Origin: Planctomycetaceae bacterium
GTDB taxonomy: Bacteria > Planctomycetota > Planctomycetia > Planctomycetales > Planctomycetaceae
Direction: 5' to 3'
Assembly (NCBI GenBank): GCA_900299185.1
Contig: OMIV01000287.1
Span: forward strand, 1-64,000
DNA: 64,000 nt
Shown: one piece after another, positions 1 to 9,310 of the stretch
How the letters are laid out: every line of letters begins with the position of its first letter
Numbering within the stretch: the stretch's first letter is position 1
The notes under the pieces: generated by a model
Databases searched by the model: none
Seen by the model: only the letters and a program-made list of their open reading frames with translations
Told to the model about the DNA's origin: nothing
Made by a program: the position numbers and the translations under genes

Positions 1-224
1 AAAACGCTTGAGCGGACATTCTGGGACTCCGTTGAAGTTGCGACTTGAGAACTCACAACCCCAGCTGAACCAGTCTGTCCGCTCTTTACCAGTTACCCCC
101 ACGGTTTTGCGATGAGCCCAAAGTTCTGGGTAAGAACCAAGTCGAAGTGCAGTACTAGCGCGGCCGAATCAATCCTGCCGTCGTCATTGAAAGCCACAAT
201 TCCTCTCTCGAAGAAAACTTCATC
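1..224. other. Left-edge stretch, no supported gene
   Basis: All three plus frames are broken by stops here. By operon convention an upstream flagellar gene such as flgA could end in this stretch. A short frame ending at a TAG near 158 (tail KNQVEVQY) vaguely resembles a FlgA C-terminus, but it is not open further upstream, so no gene is called. Confidence 0.4.
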
Positions 225-896
225 ATGTCCAAGCAAACTCGATTCAAAAGCCTGATGCCACCGATGCCTCGGCTGGCCAAGGTGCTGACGTTAGGAGTCG
301 TCGCCGCCAGCTCGCTTTGGATCGCGGACTCAGGATTCGCAGAGTCCTTATGGCAAAAGCGGAATCAACGAGGATCCAACCTGTTTGTTGATACGCGAGC
401 TCGGCAAGTCGGCGACCTCATCATCGTGCAGATTCGCGAAGTCACCGGCGTCGATGAAAACGACGAACGCAAACTCGAAAAGAAGACTGATGCCGATGGC
501 ACATTCAGCTTCGAGGGCAAGTCTTCGGCGAACGCAGTGGCACGCAGTGCTGCAGCAAGTCTTACAGCGAATAACGAGTCGAATCGAACGCTCGAAGGCT
601 CGGCAGAGTTTCAGAGTGATCGAACCTTCCGTGACCAATTGGCTTGCACGGTGGTCGACATCCATCCGAACGGCGTTCTGGTTATTGAAGGCTCGCGACA
701 ACGAATCATCGCAGGCGAAACGCGCACGATGCGAGTTCGCGGCAAGGTGCGTCCAGACGACATCGGATTGGGTAACACGATCCAATCCAACGTGATCGCT
801 GACTTCAAAATCACCTACGACGGTGACGGAGATGCCACTCGCTATACGAAGCACGGTTGGCTAGGCCGATTCACGAACAAGATTTGGCCTTGGTAA
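225..896 (+). CDS. flgH: Flagellar L-ring protein FlgH
   Basis: FlgH builds the outer-membrane L-ring of the flagellar basal body, around the rod and above the P-ring. The 223-residue protein has a basic N-terminus and hydrophobic segment (about residues 17-40), then the FlgH core: SLWQKRNQRGSNLFVDTRA, GDLIIVQIRE, and the C-terminal half with VLVIEGSRQ, GKVRPDDIG and IADFKITYDG. flgI follows on the same strand, which is the usual order. Well-studied FlgH proteins are lipoproteins, but this N-terminus has no cysteine. It therefore looks like a type I signal peptide cut near SGFA-ES, unless translation starts elsewhere. Length is close to the family norm. The family is certain; the exact start is less so. 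Confidence 0.93.
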   Translation: MSKQTRFKSLMPPMPRLAKVLTLGVVAASSLWIADSGFAESLWQKRNQRGSNLFVDTRARQVGDLIIVQIREVTGVDENDERKLEKKTDADGTFSFEGKSSANAVARSAAASLTANNESNRTLEGSAEFQSDRTFRDQLACTVVDIHPNGVLVIEGSRQRIIAGETRTMRVRGKVRPDDIGLGNTIQSNVIADFKITYDGDGDATRYTKHGWLGRFTNKIWPW

Positions 897-1015
897 CCCA
901 AGTCGTTGAGAGACCGTTCTATTGGACCTCAACGAACCTATGTCGAACTGCGTTTCGACAACGCCCGACTCCTCTGCCCTCTCTTGCGTATTCAGACCTC
1001 ATCAGGAGCCATGTC

Positions 1016-2176
1016 ATGAGGCTACTTCTCTGTGTGGTTATCGCTGGTTGGATGTTGGTAACTGCCACTCCTTCTCAAGCAGCCGTGCGTATTAAAGATG
1101 TGACTCGCGTGGAGGGCGCACGCGGTAACCAGTTGGTGGGACTGGGACTGGTCGTTGGGCTCAATCGAACTGGCGGCCGCAGCCTGGCTACTCAGCAGAT
1201 GGCGATCGACATGCTGCGATGTATGGACGTCACCACCAAGATCGCTCGTGAAGGTCTCCTCGATAACGTCTTTCAATCGACCAACATTTCGATGGTGACA
1301 GTGACGGCCGAGCTGCCTCCGTTTGCTCGAGCGGGCGCCAAGCTCGACGTAAACGTGTCCGTCTTGGACGACGCTCAAAGTTTGCGAGGCGCAGTATTGC
1401 TACTCACGCCACTGAAGGGTGCCGACGGCGAAGTTTACGCAGTAGCTCAAGGACCGCTGTCTTTGGGTGGTGTGAATCTTGAATCCCAAGTCCCTCAAAG
1501 CGCACTCATCAATCATGCAACGAATGGTCGTATCGCGAACGGGGCGATCGTCGAAAAAGAAGCACTCGGCACGATGTCTAAGGATGGCAAGCTGAGGTTA
1601 TTGCTCGAAGAACCGGACTACGACACTGCCAATGAAATCGCCACAGCCATCAATGCCAAGTTCGTCGGAGCAGCGAAGACCATCGACATGGGCACTGTGG
1701 AAGTGGCGATGAGTCGTGAGCAGAACCGAAACGTCGTCGCATTCATCGGCGACTGCGGCAGCCTCATCATCAAGCCAGACACCAATGCCAAAGTCATCAT
1801 TAATGAGAGAACAGGGACTGTGATCGTCGGCCAAAGCGTTCGCATTGCGACAGTCGCGATCTCACACGGCAACCTCTCCATACGCCCGGTCGATCCGCGA
1901 ACGAGAACACAAGGGCCGCTTGGCCCGGCAGCATCGGCCTTGCTCGGCATTCAAAACGACAATCCGCCCGCAGCAGGAAACCAAGCACCACAACAGCAGC
2001 CTGCGGGCACCGTCTTGGGCACTCGAGTGAATGTTGTGGAAGACAACGAGTCGATCACAGTGTCCGACTTCGCTCGAGCACTCAACGCACTTGGGACCAG
2101 CCCGAAGGAGTTGATCTCGATCTTCCAAGCACTCAAGCGAGCCGGTGCACTCCATGCCGAATTGGTGATCATGTAA
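1016..2176 (+). CDS. flgI: Flagellar P-ring protein FlgI
   Basis: FlgI forms the periplasmic P-ring, the bushing of the flagellar rod in the peptidoglycan layer. The ATG at 1016 is preferred over the longer frame because AGGAG lies 7 bases upstream and the protein then begins with a clean 22-residue signal peptide (MRLLLCVV...PSQA). The mature protein opens with the family hallmark VRIKDVTRVEGARGNQLVG followed by GLVVGLNRTGG. The C-terminal third contains VVEDNESITVSDFARALN and ends in the typical IFQALKRAGALHAELVIM. It is 386 residues, normal for FlgI apart from a Pro/Gln-rich linker near residue 325. It lies 119 bases after flgH. No flagellar gene follows on the plus strand. Confidence 0.95.
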   Translation: MRLLLCVVIAGWMLVTATPSQAAVRIKDVTRVEGARGNQLVGLGLVVGLNRTGGRSLATQQMAIDMLRCMDVTTKIAREGLLDNVFQSTNISMVTVTAELPPFARAGAKLDVNVSVLDDAQSLRGAVLLLTPLKGADGEVYAVAQGPLSLGGVNLESQVPQSALINHATNGRIANGAIVEKEALGTMSKDGKLRLLLEEPDYDTANEIATAINAKFVGAAKTIDMGTVEVAMSREQNRNVVAFIGDCGSLIIKPDTNAKVIINERTGTVIVGQSVRIATVAISHGNLSIRPVDPRTRTQGPLGPAASALLGIQNDNPPAAGNQAPQQQPAGTVLGTRVNVVEDNESITVSDFARALNALGTSPKELISIFQALKRAGALHAELVIM

Positions 2177-2240
2177 CAGTGGCTACAGAAACCGACGGAA
2201 ACGAAAGCGTCACGTAAAGGTCACACGTAAGCCGTCATCT

Positions 2241-3233
2241 TTAGTCACGCGGAAGCAGCCCGACTTCGAGGTCGGCAAACGCAATCTTGAGAAAGAACAG
2301 CGCCGGCCCGCCGGACTGATTCGGCTCGACGTCGTAAAAGATCACGCCGATGTTTCGTTCGTCGAGCGGCACGGTTCGAGGACACGCGCGTCCGCCAATC
2401 GCTCGACCAGGGTTGTAGTACTCGAACGAGTGGCCCCAACTGACTCCGTCGTCACGCGAGACCACGTACCGAATTCGTTCGCCACCCACGCCCGGACCAA
2501 GGATCTCAGACGCGAGCAACCAGCCGTTCGCGAGGCAAACCATCTCGTGCCGCCACCCCTGCTCCTTCAAGTTCGGAAAGCGCGGAATCTCGCTCCACGT
2601 CCGACCTTCATCTGTTGAACGCAAGCCCGCACCACTGATGAACGTGCCCTTCGGAGTTCGCACGATCGGCACCAGCCCGTGTTTGCGACCGTCACCGAAC
2701 TCAGAGCCGATACTCGTTTCCGCATCGATGATCCAAGTCGCGTCGCTAAGAGATGTCAGCCATTTGCTGGGAGCAAGCTCGACGAGCGGGTGCCGAATGA
2801 CGCTCATAACTTTTTCGTCACGGGGAAACGGCTTCGGATCAGACCACGTGACGCCATCGTCATTCGAAACTGAATACAGCACGGAACGAGGCTCGGTCTC
2901 GACCGACTCACCGCTCCATCGATTCCAAGCATGCACCAGCCGACCGTCCGCCAGTTTTGTCAGCGAACCAGGGTAATAGGTCTTCTTGATGGTGTGCTGA
3001 AACGGAGTCGGCTCTGACCATGTTTGGCCACCATCAGTCGATCGAGTGATTCGCAAATCGCGGTGATTGATCTGGCCGAAAGTGACAACGATCGTCCCCG
3101 CTTTGCCCATGCAAGCCGACGGGTGAATGTGCCCACCGACAGGGCGACCAATTCGAAGCGGCACAAGCTCGGCGGCATCAGTCGCAGCCCCGAATAAACA
3201 TACGACAGTGACAAACGCCAGCAGCTTCATCAT
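2241..3233 (-). CDS. Secreted BNR/Asp-box sialidase-like protein
   Basis: A predicted exported six-bladed propeller of the BNR/sialidase-like superfamily. Four Asp-box motifs of the form S-x-D-x-G-x-(T/S)-W are visible: RSTDGGQTWSEP, SNDDGVTWSDP, RSTDEGRTWSEI and SRDDGVSWGHS. The N-terminus (MMKLLAFVTVVCLFGAATDAA) is a good signal peptide, so the start is put at 3233, not at the longer upstream extension. Length is 331 residues. Planctomycetes carry many such proteins, thought to act on glycans, but an Asp-box alone does not prove sialidase activity and the catalytic arginine triad cannot be assigned confidently. It lies downstream of the ABC exporter on the same strand in the reverse order, with about 100 bases between. 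Confidence 0.85.
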   Translation of the reverse strand: MMKLLAFVTVVCLFGAATDAAELVPLRIGRPVGGHIHPSACMGKAGTIVVTFGQINHRDLRITRSTDGGQTWSEPTPFQHTIKKTYYPGSLTKLADGRLVHAWNRWSGESVETEPRSVLYSVSNDDGVTWSDPKPFPRDEKVMSVIRHPLVELAPSKWLTSLSDATWIIDAETSIGSEFGDGRKHGLVPIVRTPKGTFISGAGLRSTDEGRTWSEIPRFPNLKEQGWRHEMVCLANGWLLASEILGPGVGGERIRYVVSRDDGVSWGHSFEYYNPGRAIGGRACPRTVPLDERNIGVIFYDVEPNQSGGPALFFLKIAFADLEVGLLPRD

Positions 3234-3332
3234 GCCCCGTTCTAACCGTAAGAATTCTTGCAACAACGAATTCGTCGATCGCTCTCGAACTTCGAACGGA
3301 CACATTGAAAAGACTCGAACACCGCGACTCAA

Positions 3333-5594
3333 TCACTCATCCGATTCATCATCCTCGTCTTCGTTACTCGACGAAGCCGGTGCTGCCGATTGCTCAAACT
3401 GAGCGGCATGCAATCTCGCGTAGTGGCCATCGCGAGCGAGCAGTTCGTCGTGCGGGCCTTCCTCGACGATGCGTCCGGCGTCGAGCACGATCACTCGATT
3501 CGCTCGATTCAATGTGCTGAGTCGGTGAGCAATCGCGATCGTCGTGCGGCCTTGAATGAGCCGTTCGAGAGCTTGCTGAATCTCGCGTTCGGTCTCGGTG
3601 TCGACGGATGAAGTGGCCTCATCAAGGATCAAGATCGCCGGGTCGATCAACAAAGCTCGTGCGATCGAGATGCGCTGTCTCTCACCGCCTGAAAGCAACT
3701 GGCCCCGCTCGCCGACGACCGAGTCGTAACCTTCTGGCAATCGCAGAATGAATTCGTGAGCACCGGCTGCTTGAGCGGCAGCGACTATTTCATCGCGCGT
3801 TGCTTCGGGTTTTCCATAAGCGATGTTCTCAGCGATCGTGCCGAAGAACAGAAATGGCTCCTGCAGAACGATGCCGATGTTCTTGCGATACGCCGAGATC
3901 GGGAACGAGCGAATGTCCGTGCCGTCGACGGAGATCGAGCCTTCGACAACGTCATAGAACCGGCAGACGAGATTTACGAGGGTGCTCTTACCGGCTCCGC
4001 TCTGACCGACGAGCCCGACCATTTCACCGGGAGCGATCTTCAAGTCGATGTGATGCAGCACGCGCCGATTGCCGTATTGAAAGCAGACGTCTTTGAGTTC
4101 GATCGCTCCCTTCAAGCGACCCGGTTCGACGGGCTTAACGGGCTCTGCGACAGAGGGCACGCGATCAAGGATCTCGAAAAGACGTTGCGCCGAAGCCGAG
4201 GCTCGCTGCACTGCGCCGGCCATGTAGCTCAGCGATTCGAGCTTTGTGTAGAAGCGACTGATGTAAGTGATGAAAGCTGTCAGAACGCCGACCGTTACTC
4301 CGCCGCCGTTGAAGACGAGATAAACGCCCGAGGCCCAAACAACGAGCAGTCCCAATTCCGTGAGCAGCGTGACCGACGGCCCAAAGAAGGCCCACACCGT
4401 ATTCACCCGGTCGTTCGACGCGAGAATGGTGTCGTTCGCTTTCTTGTACCGAGCGACCTCTCGCGACTCCTGAGCGAACGCCTTCACGACGCGAATGCCG
4501 GGAATGGTGTCGGCAAGTACGCTCGTCATCTCCGCCCATGTGCGCGTCATGATGCGGAAACCGCGGCGCAATCGTTGTCGCACTCGATGCACGAGCCAGG
4601 CGATCAACGGAAACGGTACGAGCGACACGAGGGCGAGCTTCACATTCATAGACAACAGCACCGCAGCCGTCATCGTCATCATCATCACGTCAGTCATGAA
4701 GTCGACGAGGTTCAACGTGAGGAAGTCGCAAATGCGGTCTGTGTCGCTACTCAGTCGCGACATCAGGTCGCCAGTACGTTTGCCGCCGAAGAACTCGAGC
4801 GACAGCTTTTGCAGATGGGCGTAGCCTCGATTTCTCAGGTCCGCTGCGATTCGCTCGCTGACCCAAGCGAGGCAGAAGCTGCGCCCCCAACCCAAAATCC
4901 AGGCGAGCGCCGCAGCTCCGACAAGACTCCATAAGTAGAAGCTGACGAGTCCATCGGGAACCTTGTCACCGTTCTGAAACGGCATCAGCACTTTGTCGAC
5001 GAGCGGTCGCGTAAGATAGGGCGGGATCATCGAGGCCGCAGTATTACCGAATGCTAGCGCGAGACCCACCAAAACCATTCCCAAACGCGGCTTCGCGAAG
5101 GGCAATAGCCGGTATAGCGCGGCTCGCTCGTTGGTCACGGCTTTAGGCGTGCAAGCTTCACACTTCACGCGTTCGACCGGCATTGCCGCGCCGCAACTGG
5201 GGCAGATCGACTCTTGCGACTGTTGAGTGGCTCCATTCTTGAGAGTGTCCCAAGCGCGCTGCAGTTTGCGAACTTGGCCAAGCTGATGAGCCGTTAATCG
5301 CCAGTTCGCCAATCGCTGTGTAGAGCTCAACAAATCGAGACTCGCCAGAGCCCCATGTACGCTGAGCTTGAGATCAGAAATCTCGGAGAGTCCCCAACTC
5401 TTGAAGTCTCCGTTTGGCCGTCTTGCCAGCAACCTTCGGTCAGTTAGAACCAGAACCGAGTTCGCAAATCGCATCTGCTCATCAAGATCACATTCCGCGA
5501 CTGCCAAGATCGACTCGTCAGGAGAAAGCTGAGCAGCAAACGCAGCTCGATGGACCTCGGAAAGTACCGACAGATTGCCGTTCATTGCTGTCAC
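3333..5594 (-). CDS. ABC exporter with N-terminal PH-like and zinc-ribbon regions
   Basis: A 753-residue half-transporter of the MsbA/lipid-multidrug exporter class. Residues about 175-460 hold the membrane domain. The nucleotide-binding domain has Walker A GQSGAGKST (530-538), signature LSGGE (634-638), Walker B ILILDE (654-659) and H-loop His690, so it should hydrolyse ATP and work as a homodimer. Unusual for the family, about 165 residues precede the membrane part. Residues 25-110 look like a PH/GRAM-type beta domain (VLVLTDRRLLARR, then SWGLSEISDLKL), and residues 131-148 form a four-cysteine zinc ribbon (CPSC...CEAC). The C-terminus is acidic (NEDEDDESDE). ATG codons at 5594 and 5585 are both possible starts. 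The substrate is unknown. Confidence 0.93.
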   Translation of the reverse strand: MTAMNGNLSVLSEVHRAAFAAQLSPDESILAVAECDLDEQMRFANSVLVLTDRRLLARRPNGDFKSWGLSEISDLKLSVHGALASLDLLSSTQRLANWRLTAHQLGQVRKLQRAWDTLKNGATQQSQESICPSCGAAMPVERVKCEACTPKAVTNERAALYRLLPFAKPRLGMVLVGLALAFGNTAASMIPPYLTRPLVDKVLMPFQNGDKVPDGLVSFYLWSLVGAAALAWILGWGRSFCLAWVSERIAADLRNRGYAHLQKLSLEFFGGKRTGDLMSRLSSDTDRICDFLTLNLVDFMTDVMMMTMTAAVLLSMNVKLALVSLVPFPLIAWLVHRVRQRLRRGFRIMTRTWAEMTSVLADTIPGIRVVKAFAQESREVARYKKANDTILASNDRVNTVWAFFGPSVTLLTELGLLVVWASGVYLVFNGGGVTVGVLTAFITYISRFYTKLESLSYMAGAVQRASASAQRLFEILDRVPSVAEPVKPVEPGRLKGAIELKDVCFQYGNRRVLHHIDLKIAPGEMVGLVGQSGAGKSTLVNLVCRFYDVVEGSISVDGTDIRSFPISAYRKNIGIVLQEPFLFFGTIAENIAYGKPEATRDEIVAAAQAAGAHEFILRLPEGYDSVVGERGQLLSGGERQRISIARALLIDPAILILDEATSSVDTETEREIQQALERLIQGRTTIAIAHRLSTLNRANRVIVLDAGRIVEEGPHDELLARDGHYARLHAAQFEQSAAPASSSNEDEDDESDE

Positions 5595-6365
5595 TGAGTC
5601 GATTCCTCACAAAGGTTCGTCACATTCGAGATACTGTCGAGCGATCAAGGGACGGGAGTCTAAAGCGGACCGCATCGGAAGTAATGCGCGACTTGAGACT
5701 TTTCTGATTGCTCAAGTCATCCGTTGAAAGACGAAGACAAGAGCCGATCATCGAGACTTTATGGATTGCGTGCGTTGTGCCGGAATCAGGAATTAGGCCG
5801 ACTAAGATTCATGAAGTTCTCCTCAGCTGCCGAACTTTGATGAATTGAATACAGCCGTTGATCGACCGCTGAAGAACGCATTCCATAACTGGTTCAGTGG
5901 GCGACTGCGGTCGATTTGAGGCCACCTGTCGTCGACGTCTTAAAGAGTCTCGGCACGGCTTCGGAATCTAGTGCTGATCGAGCTTTCCGTCCGTTGACTT
6001 CCTCAGATGGGTTCGGCATGTTGTGCCCCGCTTTCTGCTTGGAGCCCGCGCCTCCAGAGCGATGGAATCGCTTCCGTCGGCGAATGTTGCTGTTGTCGCC
6101 GCCGCAACTCGGGGCGTTCGTGCAATTGGATCTGTCGTGGATCAATGTGACCACTCGATGGACCGGTTGCCTGTCTTCGTTTTGGCCCCCGACACGCCTT
6201 TCAGCATGCCTGCCTGGTGATTCGACTCGCCGTTTGTGATACCGCTCTCTCCTTGGTTTTTCCCGCCAACATGACCTCGGTCCGAGAGTTGCCTATGCCA
6301 ACCGCGTCCCCAACGGTCATCAATTCAGCATTCCTCGCCGCCGTACAACCTGATTGGAGCTTCTT
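5595..6365. other. Intergenic region between divergent genes
   Basis: About 770 bases separate the ABC exporter and cyanophycin synthetase, which diverge, so promoters for both should lie here. Open frames in the middle are short, start at weak codons and have no recognisable protein character. One perfect 8-base inverted repeat (GACTTGAG at 5690-5697, CTCAAGTC at 5711-5718) lies about 100 bases upstream of the exporter. No clear promoter was picked out. Confidence 0.5.
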
Positions 6366-9044
6366 GTGGAGATCTTGAAGATCAACGCCCTTCGTGGTCC
6401 AAATGTCTGGGCCAATTTCCCGGTACTGGAAGTCTGGGTGAAGCTTGGTGTCTACAACGAAAAGAGTTCCGAGGAATACCCAGGCTTCAATGACCGCCTG
6501 AAATCTTGGCTGCCGTCTCTGATCGAACATCGTTGTAGCGTCGGCGAGCGGGGCGGCTTCTTCGTACGACTCGATCGAGGCACATATCTCGGTCACATTC
6601 TTGAGCACGTTGCTCTCGAACTTCAGACGCTGGCGGGAACAGACGTCGGTTTCGGGCGAGCTCGAGAAACCTCTGTCGAAGGCACCTACCGAGTTGCCAT
6701 CAAGTTTCAGGAAGAGAAGCTCGGACTCGAAGCAATCTATGCCGCTCGTGAACTGATCATGGCTGCTGTCCATGACACACCATTCGATGTTTCGGGGACG
6801 ATCGAGCGACTCAAGGATCTCGCTCATGACTTATGCCTTGGACCGAGCACCCGTTCAATCGTTGAGGCCGCACGAGCCCGTGGAATTCCATGGCGTCGAC
6901 TCACAGAAGGCAGCATGGTTCAGTTCGGATATGGCGCCCGCATTCGCCGCATCTGCGCTGCTGAGACCGACCGAACCGGTGCAATCGCGGAGATGATCGC
7001 TCAGGGCAAGGAACTAACGAAAAAGATCCTGCGAGAGATCGGCGTTCCTGTTCCGGACGGTCGCCCGGTTAAAGACGCTGACGATGCCTGGGAAGCGGCT
7101 CAAGAAATTGGCCTGCCAGTTGTCGTGAAGCCGCAGAATGGCAACCAGGGCCGAGGGGTTGCGACCAACCTGCGTTCCGAAGCTGAAGTGCGAGCGGCCT
7201 ACGCGGCAGCCTATGCACGAGAAGATGAAGTCCTGCTGGAGAAGTATGCTCCGGGCTGTGACTGGAGACTACTCGTCATCGGTGACAAGCTCGTCGCAGC
7301 AGCTCGCCGCGAACCAGCTCACGTCTTTGGTGACGGCAAGCGAACGATTCGAGACCTTGTCGCAGAGGTCAACAAAGATCCTCGCCGCAGTGACGGGCAT
7401 GCCACCGCCTTGAGTTTCGTGAAATTGGACGATGTGGCTCTGGAAGTTTTGAAGTCTCAGGGCTTCGAAGCGGACTCAGTCCCACCATCAGGATTGAAAG
7501 TCTTAATTCGTCGAAACGCCAACCTTAGTACGGGAGGCACGGCGGAAGACGTCACCGACACTGTTCACCCCGATGTCGCGGCACGCGCAATTGAAGCGGC
7601 CAAGGTTGTCGGATTGGACATCGCAGGAATCGACATCGTTGCTGAAGACATCAGCCAACCACTCGAAGACCAGCACGGTGTCATTGTGGAAGTGAACGCC
7701 GCTCCCGGCTTGAGAATGCACTTGGAACCATCTGGCGGAAAGCCGCGTGCTGTTGGTGAAGCCATCATCCAGATGATGTTTGGCGAAGATCAAACTGGCC
7801 GAATTCCAATCGTCTCGGTGACAGGTACGAATGGAAAAACGACGACGACTCGACTGATTGCTCACATTCTTCGCCGCCGCAACGCTCGTGTGGGTATGAC
7901 AACGACAGACGGTATCTTTTTGAATGACCGTCTGATTGATCGCGGCGATTGCAGTGGTCCCAAGAGTGCTCGCTGTGTTTTGTCGAACCCCTGCGTTGAC
8001 GCAGCGGTATTCGAGACTGCTCGCGGCGGCATCGTCAGAGAGGGACTTGGATTTGATCGCTGCGATGTCGGCGTAGTGACCAACATCGGCGCCGGAGACC
8101 ATCTCGGACTGGCTGATATTCAAACTCCAGAGCAGCTCGCCAAGGTGAAGCGAGTGGTTGTTGAGTCAGTCTCCAGAGACGGTTCGGCAGTGCTCAATGC
8201 CGACGACCCGCTTGTCATTGAGATGGCCGAATACTGCAAAGGCGGCGTGATCTTCTTCTCGCGAGACGAGCAGTCGCCCGTCCTCAAGAAGCACCTGGAG
8301 CAAGGTAAACCTGTCACGTTCGTTCGCGACAACAAGATCATCCAAGCGGATCGTGAAGGCGAGAGCACGCTGATGTCGCTGGATCAGATTCCGCTGACTC
8401 ACGGTGGCCGAATTGGCTTCCAAGTCGACAATGTCTTGGCGGCAGCTGCTGCTTGCTGGGGCTTGGGGATTGATGAAGAGAACATCATCGCGGGCTTAGA
8501 GTCATTCACTCCGGACCTGCAACACTCGCCCGGTCGCTTCAACATGCTGGACGTGAATGGTGCGACCGTTGTTGTCGACTACGGCCATAACACGTCATCA
8601 CTGCAAACGATCTGCGCAACACTCAAGGGCTTCGATGCGAAACGCCGTCTCGCAGTCTATTCAGCTGCAGGTGATCGGCGCGACGAAGACTTCGTCGATC
8701 AAGGTCGTCTGCTCGGGCAGAACTTCGATGAAGTCGTGATTTACGAAGGCCAGTACGTTCGTGGTCGCGAGAAGGGCGAGATCACTCAGTTCTTCAAGAA
8801 AGGCATCATCGAAGGTGGCCCCGGCAAGAAGATTCATGAAGTCGTCGGTGCCGTCGCTTCAATGGACCTAGCCTTGAGCATGCTCAAGCCTGGTGACTTG
8901 CTGCTGATGCAAGCCGACGAAGTGGCCGAAACTGTCGAGTATCTCAAGAAGTACCTCGCCACTAACCCAGCCGCTCGTGAAATGGCCAACTGCGATACCG
9001 AGGAAGTCGTTTCCAGTACGAAGTCCGATGATGAAACGACGTGA
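6366..9044 (+). CDS. cphA: Cyanophycin synthetase CphA
   Basis: CphA polymerises aspartate and arginine into cyanophycin, a nitrogen-storage granule, using two ATP-driven ligase sites. The 892-residue protein opens with the family signature (MEILKINALRGPNVW), continues through the N-domain and an ATP-grasp domain (about 215-470; VVVKPQNGNQGRG), and ends with a Mur-ligase-like domain whose P-loop GTNGKTTTTR sits near residue 488. Both ligase modules look intact, which favours a CphA1-type enzyme over the truncated-function CphA2 type. The GTG at 6366 is chosen because GGAG lies 6 bases upstream and it gives the canonical N-terminus; the upstream TTG at 6354 is less likely. A strong terminator follows. 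No cyanophycinase is visible nearby. Confidence 0.93.
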   Translation: MEILKINALRGPNVWANFPVLEVWVKLGVYNEKSSEEYPGFNDRLKSWLPSLIEHRCSVGERGGFFVRLDRGTYLGHILEHVALELQTLAGTDVGFGRARETSVEGTYRVAIKFQEEKLGLEAIYAARELIMAAVHDTPFDVSGTIERLKDLAHDLCLGPSTRSIVEAARARGIPWRRLTEGSMVQFGYGARIRRICAAETDRTGAIAEMIAQGKELTKKILREIGVPVPDGRPVKDADDAWEAAQEIGLPVVVKPQNGNQGRGVATNLRSEAEVRAAYAAAYAREDEVLLEKYAPGCDWRLLVIGDKLVAAARREPAHVFGDGKRTIRDLVAEVNKDPRRSDGHATALSFVKLDDVALEVLKSQGFEADSVPPSGLKVLIRRNANLSTGGTAEDVTDTVHPDVAARAIEAAKVVGLDIAGIDIVAEDISQPLEDQHGVIVEVNAAPGLRMHLEPSGGKPRAVGEAIIQMMFGEDQTGRIPIVSVTGTNGKTTTTRLIAHILRRRNARVGMTTTDGIFLNDRLIDRGDCSGPKSARCVLSNPCVDAAVFETARGGIVREGLGFDRCDVGVVTNIGAGDHLGLADIQTPEQLAKVKRVVVESVSRDGSAVLNADDPLVIEMAEYCKGGVIFFSRDEQSPVLKKHLEQGKPVTFVRDNKIIQADREGESTLMSLDQIPLTHGGRIGFQVDNVLAAAAACWGLGIDEENIIAGLESFTPDLQHSPGRFNMLDVNGATVVVDYGHNTSSLQTICATLKGFDAKRRLAVYSAAGDRRDEDFVDQGRLLGQNFDEVVIYEGQYVRGREKGEITQFFKKGIIEGGPGKKIHEVVGAVASMDLALSMLKPGDLLLMQADEVAETVEYLKKYLATNPAAREMANCDTEEVVSSTKSDDETT

Positions 9045-9081
9045 AGTTTGAGCGTCGCACGCCTAATGATGTGACCAATAC

Positions 9082-9141
9082 CGAATCAGCCCGCACTGTA
9101 GCCTGTTCGAAAGAACGTTCAGTGCGGGCTGATTCGTTTTT
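9082..9141 (+). terminator. Rho-independent terminator after cphA
   Basis: A perfect 17-base-pair stem (9082-9098 with 9120-9136, GC-rich in the middle) closes a 21-base loop and is followed directly by TTTTT at 9137-9141. It starts 38 bases after the cphA stop codon. It is the clearest intrinsic terminator in the window and makes cphA a separate transcription unit from the dehydrogenase downstream. Confidence 0.92.
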
Positions 9142-9310
9142 CAGATCGAGGATGATCTACCTAGAATCCGCCGCACTGCCGACAGGATGAATTCAAGCAA
9201 TCATCCAAATCTCACCGACCGATGTCACCAGACTCTCGACAACGAACGACGGCGCTTGCCCCTGAGTCCGCCAACCTCATCACATTCTTCCGCCCACCGA
9301 AAGCAAACGC

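Noticed and set aside
348-854. Long minus-strand open frame over flgH
   Set aside because: It is fully inside flgH in the antisense direction and has no protein family character.
3756-4934. 392-residue plus-strand open frame
   Set aside because: It is antisense to the ABC exporter gene; its charged composition is what results from reading that coding strand backwards.
5894-6239. Short overlapping frames on both strands in the exporter-cphA gap
   Set aside because: Their starts are weak, ribosome sites are absent and the residue composition is non-protein-like.
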